Shown here piece after piece: positions 24,601 to 35,560 of a DNA stretch of 64,000 nt (the first letter of the stretch is position 1; the number at the start of each line of letters is the position of its first letter). The notes beneath the pieces were generated by a model. The model did no database searches. It saw only the letters and a list, made by a program, of their open reading frames with translations, and was not told where the DNA came from. This stretch comes from Straminergon stramineum (taxonomy: Eukaryota > Streptophyta > Bryopsida > Hypnales > Calliergonaceae), in the NCBI GenBank assembly GCA_963920665.1, contig OY987267.1, positions 12,028,001 to 12,092,000 on the forward strand. The letters run 5' to 3'. The position numbers and the translations under genes were made by a program.

Positions 24601-25970
24601 TGCACATTGATGAGTGGTGGTGTCATGACCCTCATCAAGGGGTGTGCCCATGCCACCTTGGTGAGCAAAAGGGATGTTGGGGGTGACTCCCCAAGCCTTA
24701 CAAGAGATGGAATGAATGGGACTAAGAGTCCTAAGTGATCAGAGCATTGTAGCACTTTGCTTGGGACAAATTGGAAGGTGTGTCACACATGTTTGGAAAG
24801 CTTGTGAGAAGATGCGTTCATGGGTTCAAAGAATGCAAGAATTTAAATTGTGAGTCAAAAGTTATGGCTTCTCAAAGTTGGTAGTGTCCCAATCGCGTCT
24901 AGAAGCATGGGGACGTGGAAAACAAGGTTTAGGAGGAATTGTTTGAGCCAAATCGGGCATGCCACATATCATTGGAAAGCTAAGAGGACAAAATTTCTAG
25001 AATGCTAAGGTTCATTAAGAGATAATCTGTCTGCTAAAAGTTATGGGTATCCAAAGAGGGTGGAGTTCCAAAGAACTACACCTCTTAGGGACTCGTACCT
25101 TTGGAGGGTCATAACTACATCAATAATTGTTGTATTGAAAGAAGTAAATAGTCCATGGTGATCCTCAAAAAATATAAATGACAAAAATAGGCTTGCACTT
25201 GGGATTTGGAGCTTTGAGCTAAAAGTTATCATGATGGAAAGATCATGAGTCTTTTGGGGTCCAATTTTGGGGAAACCACTTGGAATTGGGTGGTCTTCTA
25301 AGATGGAGAGTATTTTGGGGGTTCCTGGTGACCTCTAGCATTGGGGTGGGTAGGTGCTTAACCTTGTAAAGAGTACTATGAGGAGGGGTGGTCTCCTTTC
25401 TCACTCTCAGATGGTGTTGTAAGTGAGGCAAAATGGCCTTGGGTGGTGAGGTTGGTATTAGAGCCTCACCACCACTTCTGTGTTACTGTAGAGTGCTTGT
25501 GCACTCCTTGATACTGGTTGGGTGGTGTCCCACTCCATACTAGGCCATTGTGTAAATCCCGATTAATGAGTCTCGAGGTGAGTCGCGAGATGAGTTGGGT
25601 TGGGCCTAGTGGGGAGTTGGCTTCCATTCAAGGGCGGTTAGCACCAGTGGGGAGTAGTACCTTCACCGAGTGTTTGGACATCAATGGTAGTTCTGCCCCA
25701 TGTCATTAAATGACATGCTCAGTGTCTTGTGGGAGTTAAGTGTTGGAATGAAAGTGTTGAGAGTTGGAATGAAAGTATTAATAGTCATGGAGGAATGGAG
25801 AACCCTATAACTCAAACCTAACATCGTGAGTACATGACATATGCAGTGTTAGGAGAGTGTGACCTTTGGTGCCACTAAAAAGTGAAGTGCCTGGGAAGCA
25901 CTAGGAGGTGAGCTTAAGGTGGTAAGTGTCACTTAGGGGCGCAACAGGTGGGCTACTGATCCAGGATTGC
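24601..25970 (+). mobile_element. Possible LTR-retrotransposon 5' remnant with primer-binding-like site
   Basis: A GC-richer island in AT-rich spacer. At 25453-25464 it reads TGGTATTAGAGC, one mismatch from the common plant primer-binding site TGGTATCAGAGC, complementary to initiator Met-tRNA. This suggests an LTR ending just before and an untranslated leader after. I found no paired LTR, no gag or pol frame and no boundary duplication, so this is a low-confidence relic. Confidence 0.3.
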
Positions 25971-28900
25971 CATGTTATTCCTAAAATGCCATTTAATTAA
26001 ATTTTGTCAAAGAAATTAGTCAATTTTGATAACTATGAAGTATAGAACTATAGATTCAAGGGCATCCCATTAGAAGTGACTAGAGAGGCAAAGACAAATT
26101 TTTTATATAAATGGAATACTAGTAGGTAAAACAACCCATGTGGATTATGTAAATTGGAATAAACTGCTCATAATTATCTCAAATAAAGAAATTTTGTTCA
26201 ATGCGGAATTTCACACCTCTCTTAAGTATAGTAGAATAGTTTGTTTTTTTAAATTCGACTAAGAAAATTTGATAAATGAATTTAAGTTTCATCTCCAAAA
26301 ATTCGATTGTGATTTCAAGCCTCTAAGAAAAAATTATAGACAAAATTCAAAGCGGTTAGAAGGAACAATTTTTTGGGACATTTTAAAATATCTTCTTTGA
26401 ATTTTGTGCATAACTTTTTTTGGAAGCTCAAAATCACAAATAGATTTTTAAAGATAAAACTTAAACTTATTTACCAAATTATCTTAGTTCAAATTCTTTT
26501 GAAAAAAGTTATTTACTATGATTATATGAGGTCTAAAATTCCACTTCAAATACAATTCCTATATTTTGACAATGAATGGTCAAGCTCTCATCTTCAAATT
26601 ATCCTATAGCCTTTGAAGATTCATGATGGACAATTCATTTCACTATTAAAACAACCTCTCCACCCTTCAACCACTCAAAGTTTCATAGAATTATTTTCAT
26701 CATTTAGCCATAAAAAAACTTCTTGATGGTTGATGGTCAAATGAAATATAGGAAATTGACTCAATGGGTTGTCCATGGATTTTCTATATTGTCCTTCATT
26801 TTTAATTAATTTATGCTAATGTTGCTATATACTTACAATAAGTTCCTCGTTTGATGTGGTAGGGTCCTGACCACATTGGATTTGTTTCCACAACAACCTC
26901 CAACAAAGGTAGGCTTATGAGAACATCTTCCAAACTCACAATCTTCTAATGCCCTCAAATCCCTTCTAATGCTTTGGATTAATTTTTGAAACTCTATACA
27001 ATTCATGGAAAAAAAGTTTGAATCCTTATTCTTTTTTCTTTTGTCTCAAGGAAAGTAAATTCTTTCCCTAACAAATCTATCCAAATCATACATATCCAAA
27101 AACATTTAGAAATTTGATAACAATTTTGTGTGTCTATGTGTACAAGTAATCTAACAGTTGGATAGCTATGAACATGAGCTTGTGTTCAACCTTGTAAAAA
27201 AAGACAACTATGGCTTGTGTCATTCAAGACTACACTAATATTGAATTTTCATATTACCAAGCTAATTGATTTGAAAATACTATAAATTTTTACTCTTCAT
27301 GAAGATTTTTACAAAGAATATAGATATCAATACTATTCAAAGAGGAGGATCCCTCTTTCAACATAGTTGTTAAATTTTTTTATCAAAAGTAAAAACCTAA
27401 AGCATTTCAAAATAAATTAGTGTGGTTAACACTGAATTTCATTACTAATGTTGTGATGTACCATGATTTCTACTACCAAACCAGCATTCCATTCAAGCAA
27501 TTCATAGCTCTTGATGTACTATGATTGGCGTTAACAGATTTTACTCTTTGATTGGTGGTCACCAAGGTTATGGACTACAAATCTTGGATCATCAAGCTGC
27601 AACCAAGTATATGGGATGAAATGTCAAGTTCTTTATTCATGTGTTTCAAGAAGAAAAAAGGAAGAATTTTAAAAAAAATGTCAAGTTCATCTCCAATATG
27701 TAAGTTTCTTAAAAAAAATATATATTGAAAGGCTCACAAAGAAGTTAGGAGAGATTTGAGCTAAGGTAGAAGCACCTAAATGTGACACTTGTTTTGGATC
27801 TCCTCATATAGAGGGTGCATACAAGAAAGAATGATGTACTTGTGTTAGGAAATGGTTGAGGAGACCAACAAAATTGATTTCATATTTTTCCAAGCTTATA
27901 TGAATATTATACAAATTTTTGAAAAGTACTTTGTAGATGCACCTATTGTGGACACTTGACTAACACCAAAGTGGGTACAAAAACATCCAAAAGCAACACT
28001 CTCTAAAATTGGATCTAGTGTAGGTGATTGGTTGCTCCTTGGAAGAGTGAAAACTTCTTGGAACCCCACATGTCTACTTTGGAACCTCACTTGTCTACTT
28101 TGGGTTCACAAGCATTTGGATTTAGATTGTTTTTTTAGGTGTCATCAAACGGATCATGTTACATTTAGGTGCTTCTACCTTAACCTTAAACGCCGATGCA
28201 GACGTTTGGTGTCCGATGGATGACAAAGAATTTTCCTCTGTAGGATAGAAGTGCAACTATTCATCCTCGGAATTAGGGGTGGAAAGGGAAGATCTTCTAC
28301 AGTAGTTTGACCTCCAATGAATATTTTTGGTTTTATTAAAGTAGATGATGTCACACGGTTCCAAAAGCCATGATTTCCACGGTCAGCAGTCCGTCCTTTA
28401 AGGGTTAATGTGTGAGAGTGACACAACTGCCTGAAACGGGAACCTTAGATCCGTTTATATAATCAACGCATATGATTGTAAACTCTGCACAATCTCTTGC
28501 AAGGAGAAAGTGCTTCCTAAGACTTGAATGTTATTCTAGAAGAGAAGTATAGACGTGAAGACCTTTACTCAGTACGTGCAGTAGATTCTCAAATTCAAAG
28601 ACAAAACGTTTTGAAAGACCAGAATGGTCTGAAAGTGTAGATGTGTATTAGCCCACTGCGCAGTACTAGCCCATACTTGTGATCGCGAGGGGATTGTTTC
28701 AGAATCTCTGAAAACATAACAATTACGAGTCGTACGTACACGATCTAATTTGCTCAATCAGATCGCCATTGGGGAATGAAAATCAGCACAGCCCCGATGA
28801 AGCAGACAAGAGATCGACTTCAGTGAGGCAGACGTATATTTCACACATTTTACTACAAAATGCACCTGCTTTGGGATTCTAATTTCGCAAAGTGGTATGC

Positions 28901-29249
28901 TAGCAGACCCCGCTTGTCAGCACCATGCAAACCTCAGCTTGCAGGTGGGCAAGTAGGCCAAGGATGAACTCCCAGGTCTGGCCCTGTCCAATGCGGAAAA
29001 CAATGCTCACCTTCTCACTCCGCAGCGCTGTCGAAACAGCCACTGAGCAATCCTACCTTTTCGAAATCAAGGCCAAATGCCGTAACGCAACCAGAGTCGA
29101 GAGTGTATGTAATCAGACACCCCTAATTGCTCCAAAAATGAGAATTTCCCTCTGCTGGATACAGATACCGCTAGCTTACACTAAAACTTTTGAGCTCTGC
29201 TCAAAAGCTGACACTATTACCACTACCTTTGTTCCCCAATTCCTGTCGT
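25971..29249. other. AT-rich spacer downstream of transketolase
   Basis: No intact gene. The last 300 or so bases (about 28,900-29,249) are GC-richer and probably the transketolase 3' untranslated region. At 28126-28173 (plus) a short frame resembles a damaged CCHC zinc knuckle (CHQTDHVTFRC with the first Cys one residue too far away), possibly a transposon gag remnant. Confidence 0.35.
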
Positions 29250-32200
29250 TCAAGCCATCACTTCCTTCGCCTTGGCGATCACATTGTCAGCGGTGATTCC
29301 GAACTCCTTGTACAGGATGTTGGCAGGAGCACTCGCACCAAAGTGGTCCACTCCAATGGCCTTGCCGTTCAGGCCAACGTACCTCTCCCAACCGAACGTG
29401 GCACCAGCCTCAAGAGAAACACGGGCCGTCACAGAAGACGGCAACAAACCTTCCTTGTACTCAGCGCTCTGCTCCTCGTAGAGCTCCCAGCACGGGAACG
29501 ACACTACCCTCACAGTCTTGCCTTCCTTCCTGATGGCCTCTGCGGCCTTTGCGATGATCTCCACCTCCGAACCTGAGGCCATGAGGATCAGGTCTGGCTT
29601 GTTGTTGGAGGAATCATCAGAGATCGCATACGCCCCAAGCGAGACGTTGTCAATGGAAGTGCCGGGCAAGTTGGGCAACTTTTGTCTGGACAGAGCCAAG
29701 GTAGACGGTCTCTTCCTGTTCAGGACAGCTACCTTGTACGAGCCAGAGGTTTCGTTTCCGTCAGCAGGCCTGAACATCAACATATTGGGCATGGCCCTGA
29801 AACTCGCTAGGTGCTCAATGGGCTGATGCGTGGGACCATCCTCACCCAGACCGATCGAGTCGTGGGTCATCACGTAAATCACTCCAGTCTCGGACAGCGC
29901 GGAAATGCGCATCGCTGCCCTCAAGTAATCCGTGAAGATGAAGAAGGTGGCGCAGTACGGGATCAGACCGCTCAAGTGCTGCTGAATTCCGTTAGAGATG
30001 GCTCCCATGGCGTGCTCCCTCACTCCGAACCTCACGTTCCGCTCCGCGGGTGTGCTCTTCTGGAAGTCTCCGAACATCTTCATCAAGGTCATGTTCGACG
30101 AGGCCAGATCGGCACTGCCTCCGATCAATCCGGGGAGTGTCCGTGCCAAAGCGTTCAGACATCTCTGAGACAAGTTGCGGGTGGCGTCACCGGCATCCTC
30201 GGGAGTGAAGCTCTGCATTGTCCAAAATCACCAACACTCTATTAGCAAACTACGACAATGCACCTCTAAACCCCCCCCCTGCAACACATCTATCACAAAA
30301 ACCTCCACCTGAAACAGGTTAACAACACGGCATCCAATTCACTTACGGGAAGTGCCGTGTCCCAGCCGTCAGGCAATTCACCGCTGATCAACTGCTTGAA
30401 TTCGGCAGCCTCCTCAGGGTACTTCTGAGCGTACGCCTCAACATCAGATTCCCAGTCACTTTGGTACTTGGCTCCCAAGTCGATGTGGCGGCTCCAGTGG
30501 CTATCACAAGAATCCAAGGGCAAAATTAGACACCAACTCGGTCATTCCCGACTAAAAGGAATTGCAACGAGCCTTCAATCGAAAGTGAAAGCTGGCAAAC
30601 TTCAGACTAGGGTCGCTCCCCCCGTACATTGGGCAAAACAATCTCATTGATTTTGAGAAAGATAGGACCTCACCTCTTAACTTCGTCGGGGACGTGGAAG
30701 GGCTCATAAGGCCAGCCCAGGTTCTGCCTCGTGGCTTCAACCTCCTTGCCACCCAAAGCAGCACCGTGCACAGAATACGAGTTAGCCTTGTTGGGCGATC
30801 CGAAGCCGATGGTGGTGGTCACCTTGATCATGGTGGGCTTGTCCGTCACGGACTTGGCCTCCTCAATGGCGGCGCGAATCTCGTCGTATCCAGTATTGCC
30901 GTTCTTCACCCAAATCGTGTGCCATCCCAGAGCAGCGAAGCGGTCGTCCACGCTCTCGGTGAAGGCAATCTCCGTGTCTCCGTCGATGGAAATGTGGTTG
31001 TCATCATAGAAGCAGATGAGCTTTCCCAAGCCCCAGTGACCTGCAAGCGAGGCGGCCTCGTTGGAGATTCCCTCCATGTTGCATCCATCTCCCACAATGC
31101 AGTATCTGCATTCGACCACATTCACACAACCTGAGATTACTAAACCCCTGGTTACACACAACGCAATCTCGGGTACTTCAATCAATTTGCCAGATATGTC
31201 AACGCCCGGGGGATCCCTAGACATTCTTAAGCTTAACACGACATTCCATGCAGCCAGGGATAAATGTGACTTACGTGTAGTGGTCCACAATCTTAGCGTC
31301 GGGCTTGTTGAATCGGGCAGCCAAATGGGCTTCGGCCAAAGCCAAACCCACAGCGTTGGCAATACCTTGTCCCAGAGGACCGGTTGTGACCTCAATACCG
31401 GGCGTCTCGAAATTCTCGGGGTGACCAGGTGTCTTGCTTCCCCACTGCCTGAACTGCTTCAAATCCTCTTCCTGCACACATGAACAGCAACAGAAGTTCA
31501 TCAACCGAGCCAGGTCTTCAAAAAGCGCTTTTCCCCAAACCCTCGACTTGTAACCTCCCAGTCAAAACTCCAGGAAACGACTAATATTCCCAAAGTCAAC
31601 TCAAAAAGTCAAAATTGTCAACCAGATCACACTCCAAACTAAGGGCCTCAATTGACCCGTTCTAGGGAGCATCCAAAGTTGCCATTTCAACAACGTCGAG
31701 GCCAATTAAAGATCAAAGTGACCGTAGTGCTCCATCTCCGAATTTCAAATAAGATTCTTAATACGATCAAGAAACATACCTTCACACTCTCGTATCCTGC
31801 CAAGTGCAAAAGCGCGTACTGAAGCATGCATCCTGTGAAACACAAACAATGCCACCTCGCTCTTGTAAGTTTTCAATTAATCCCCGCGCTGAAGTACCGG
31901 TCCAGAACAATAATTCAAGCTAACGATCCCTCAGAATCAGAATCTGAAACCTCATATCCGTTAAAATGGCGGATATCAGTGACATTGCCACACAGTTACA
32001 GTTCCCTACAAAAACTTCATCTCTACACCTACCTAGTTTATTAGAGCTTCAAACACCACTCGGAAACACGCCATGATCATCAGCCAAAACAGGTTACTGT
32101 ATCAATATTATTTTTTAAAACCGGAATGCAAATTCGCTTACCGTGACCGGCGGACAACACGAAGCGATCCCTGTTGAACCAGTACGGATTCTTCGGGTTG

Positions 32201-32598
32201 TACTTCATCACCTCGTCATACAAGATATGTCCCATGGGCGCACACCCCATCGGCAACCCCGGGTGTCCCGAATTCGCCTTCTCCACAGCATCAATCGCCA
32301 AGAACCGAATGGTGTTCACCGACAAGTCCACCACCGCATTGTCCGTCTTCTGCGCGGTCTCGACGGCGGCCGTCGCACGCACCACCACCTTGCTCATGCG
32401 CCCATTCTGCCCCACGGCAACGGGGGTCATACCACTACCCCCCACACCCTTCGTACTACTACTAACCATCCGCAAGCCCGCGAACTTGCTCATCCCCAAC
32501 CCTTGCACGGAGCCTCCGCCCAGACGCTCCACCTGTGCCGCGCCTCGCACCGCCACGGCGCCAGAGACCACGGCCACATTGCACCCCACTGCCGCCAT
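29250..32598 (-). CDS. TKL: Chloroplast transketolase, six exons, 751 aa
   Basis: Exons in reading order: 32598-32142, 31832-31780, 31471-31275, 31105-30674, 30500-30347, 30212-29250. All introns are GT-AG and the phases close (2256 nt). The enzyme moves two-carbon ketol units in the Calvin cycle and pentose phosphate pathway, using thiamine diphosphate and a divalent metal. Residues 1 to about 75 are rich in Ser, Gly, Val and Arg with almost no acids: a plastid transit peptide. Then [20 protein letters not shown] with HPGLPMG (112-118), GHG (151-153), the diphosphate motif GDG...DDN (241-272), catalytic Glu in RFGVREH (497) and [14 protein letters not shown] (548-561). Length and sequence match plant plastid enzymes end to end. 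An upstream in-frame ATG at 32658 exists, but the 32598 start gives a normal transit peptide. No defect seen. Confidence 0.97.
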
Positions 32599-33040
32599 CG
32601 CCCCTGTCTCACTAATCCCAATCCTAGTGCAAAATCCTCGTTCAAAATCCTCGTGCAAAAACGAGACGAGACGAGAATTGGGGATCGACAGGACCTCGGG
32701 AGACGATGTGGGGGATCGGGAGAGTCGAGTGACGTTGCGAAGGTTTATAAGGCGATGGTGGAAGAGGGGGGGGGACCCAAGGTGACGAAGACGAGGAAGG
32801 GGACTGAACGGGGCGTCGCGGCAAAGGGGCCGTGGGTGCGCAGGGACAGGATAGGGCTCTCTTTGCTGGTAAATGAGTGGTGGCCATTTGGGGGGTCGGG
32901 AGCCTGTGCCCGTGCCTGTTGTTGCTGACCCCTAGTTGCCCTAAGCGTTATCCTGGGTGAGGCACGGCAGTCCTTTGGCTTTGCTTTGCTTGAGCTTTAT
33001 TCTTCTACGGTTTTAGTGTAGGGAGTTCAAGTGGCAAGGA
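32599..33040 (-). promoter_or_regulatory. Transketolase leader and promoter region
   Basis: GC-rich sequence directly upstream of the start codon, with a TATA-like box at 32742-32750. A TGACGT core, recognised by TGA-type bZIP factors, lies at about 32730-32735 on the plus strand. The long plus-strand frames here are antisense shadows. Regulation by light or sugar is not visible in the sequence. Confidence 0.4.
32742..32750 (-). promoter_or_regulatory. TATA-like box of transketolase
   Basis: Reads TTATAAACC on the minus strand, about 145 bases above the start codon, which leaves room for a leader of about 115 bases. Position and orientation fit; the sequence is not the optimal TATAAATA. Confidence 0.45.
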
Positions 33041-34290
33041 TTTCAGTCTCTAATGAAATCCCTAAGAATATGCTCATATCAGTGGGTGGGTGCCAGGTGA
33101 AGGTGAGTCAGGGTCGTACAGGGGGTTCTGTTGTAAATGTAATGTGGTTTTCATAATTAGCTCAAGAAAAAACAACTGTTCACACTAACTACTGTAGTAT
33201 GCCTTGCACTATTGCCACAACATAATGAAAGTAAACTAAAAGTAATTTTCTAGTTTTTTTAATCCAAAAACAACTCAAAAAATCCATACCTTAAGTTAGG
33301 CTATTTTATTTTGTTTGTTATGTTGAGATCTCCTAGACCATGTGTCTTCAGGCCGTGTGCTTGGTATTGTGGGAAAGTCCATGGCGAGGAGGGGTGCATG
33401 GGCTTTGTTTCACGATGTTTGGACTTACAGTGTGAAAGTTATTGAATTTCAAAGTTATTTCAAATGAAAAAAATTAGGAAAATGTTTTTACTTTGGTTTT
33501 GGTTGTGGCAATGGCACAAGGCACACTAGTCCATAATTATCACACCATATGTCCAATTGCCACAAACAATATCCATACACCCCTTCTCCTAGAGAGTTTT
33601 CTAACAATACCAAGAATGTGACTAGGGGACACACGGGTCTAGAGATCTTATTGTATCAAACAAAACAAAATGAACAATTTAACTTAAAGTATGGATTTGG
33701 ATGAATGTAGGTTATTTATTGTGAACATGTGGATGAAAGTTGTGGATGAAGGACTTCGGCCTCTAATGAAATCTCCCTCATAATATGCTCATTAGTGAGT
33801 ACCAAATGTAGGTGAGTCAAGGTCATACTGAGGGTTCTAAATGTGATTTTCATAATTAGCTCAAGAAAAAACAATTATTCACACTCACTAGTATGTTCTA
33901 TGTTGTTGCCACAATATTATAAAAATAAAATATAAGTAATTTTCCATTTCTTTTAATCCAAAAATAACTCAAAAATCCATAACTTTCACACCATTTGTCC
34001 AACTGCTATGAAACAATGTCCATGCACCCCTCTTCTTACAATAGAGAGTTTTCTAATGGTACAAAGAATGCAACCAAGGGACACATGGGTTTGGACTCTA
34101 GAGATTTCATTATATCAAACAAAATAAATAACTTAACTGAAGGTAAGGATTGGGATGAATGTAGATTATTTATTGTGAACATGTAGATGAAAGTCGAGTG
34201 AAATCATGCTAGAACAAAAGTAGTGTGCACCAATTATAGATGGATGGATGAATGTAGTCTATTTAATGTGAACATTTAGATGAAAATGGA
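33041..34290. repeat. Long degenerate direct repeats upstream of transketolase
   Basis: Copy 1 (about 33041-33740) and copy 2 (about 33750-34200) share in the same order TCTCTAATGAAATC / CTCTAATGAAATC, TTTTCATAATTAGCTCAAG, AGAGAGTTTTCTAA, TATCAAACAAAA and TTATTTATTGTGAACATG. A third partial copy ends near 34290. The copies differ by many substitutions and indels. No coding frame. Confidence 0.7.
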
Positions 34291-34348
34291 GTGATTTCAT
34301 ACTATATGAGATAGTATGCAAATAATCTACATCACATTATATTGATTT

Positions 34349-34542
34349 CACTAGAAGGAATCCGCATTTTTTGTAATGTGTTTTAGGTGACATCTACAGA
34401 GATTCAATTGATTTTATGTTCACAATGACATTAAAGATGACATCAAGATGTTATGTTTGATGTCATTGTGAACATAAAAACAGTTGGATCACCATGGATG
34501 TCACCTAAATTGTGTCACAAAAAATGGGGGTTTCTTCTAGTG
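34349..34542. mobile_element. CACTA-type MITE, 194 bp, TSD TTT
   Basis: Starts CACTAGAAGGAATCCGCATT and ends, reversed, CACTAGAAGAAACCCCCATT. The flanks are TTT on both sides (34346-34348, 34543-34545), a 3-bp duplication as in CACTA elements. Internal inverted segments (TTATGTTCACAATGACAT and its complement) let it fold. The ends differ from the 22.8 kb MITE beyond CACTAG, so it belongs to a different subfamily. Confidence 0.82.
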
Positions 34543-34899
34543 TTTGATCTAAAATACTATAGACTTCCATATTATCAAGCCTTGCAAATTTTCATATGGT
34601 TCCCAAGTTAGTGTTATTCTTGTGGTGCACTCTTATTGAATTAAATTAGTGAGGACATAGAGGTTAAAGAGTGTTTGATGAGTGACTTTCACAAAAGTTG
34701 TAGAAATAATGAATGCACCTATTCATTAAGAAATTGGACCAACAAAATGTGCATGCACCTACAATAGTCATGTTACTCACACACAATGGTCACAATAATT
34801 TCCTTAAACAACCACAACATCAAGGTCCTAAAACAATCACTTCTTTGCAATGATTTTACACTCCGAAGATAGAGGGTCCTATTGTGGCTACTAACTCAT

Positions 34900-35560
34900 C
34901 CTGTGGTGGTGATCCAAATCTCATTTAATTTATCCAAGAACAACAATTTTAGGTTCTTTGCACAACTATAATAGACCATTCTTAACTTCCCAAAATGAAC
35001 AAAAAGAATGTTTGGAATGGACCTTCCTTTCCTTCCTTATTTTGCCTCTTTATTTGATTCATGGGAACAATTAGCCTAGCTTGAATAATGTGTTAGGTAG
35101 AACAACCTATTGCAGTTAGAAGCCCCCATGGTAAACACCCAAGGAATGCCCCCATTATAGGTTTTTTCAATAGTTGAGATTTGGGCCACAATCAATGTCT
35201 CACCTAAACAATAATCAAGTGATTAGTGACCTCATTGAGAATTTCTAACTTTTCAATGTAATTTCATTGTAGGAAGTGACCACCTTAGGCCTCCCACATT
35301 ATAAATTATTGTGACTGCTTTAGGTGTGTAATTAAGATGAGCATAATGGATCCAAATTTGGTTGGTTCTAGGGTAGTCTTTCTAGAGACTTTTTTGGGCC
35401 ATGCCAGGGGCTGAGTGCTTCAAAAATTTATAGCAAATTCATACTTTGTCGAAAAAATATAATTTCAATCGCTCTCACTGTTTCTCACACATGTCTTCAT
35501 CCAGGGAAAAATTTTTCAGCCATGGCATGAGGGCAAACTCCTAATTCTGACCACAATTAG
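34900..35560. repeat. Dispersed repeat, copy 2
   Basis: Direct-orientation homologue of about 18270-19080; best kept part is 35200-35540 (GGGTAGTCTTTCTAGAGAC, AAATTCATACTTTGTCG). Boundaries are approximate. Confidence 0.5.

Noticed and set aside
32143..32928. 261- and 203-codon plus-strand frames over transketolase exon 1
   Set aside because: They are antisense shadows of the transit-peptide exon.
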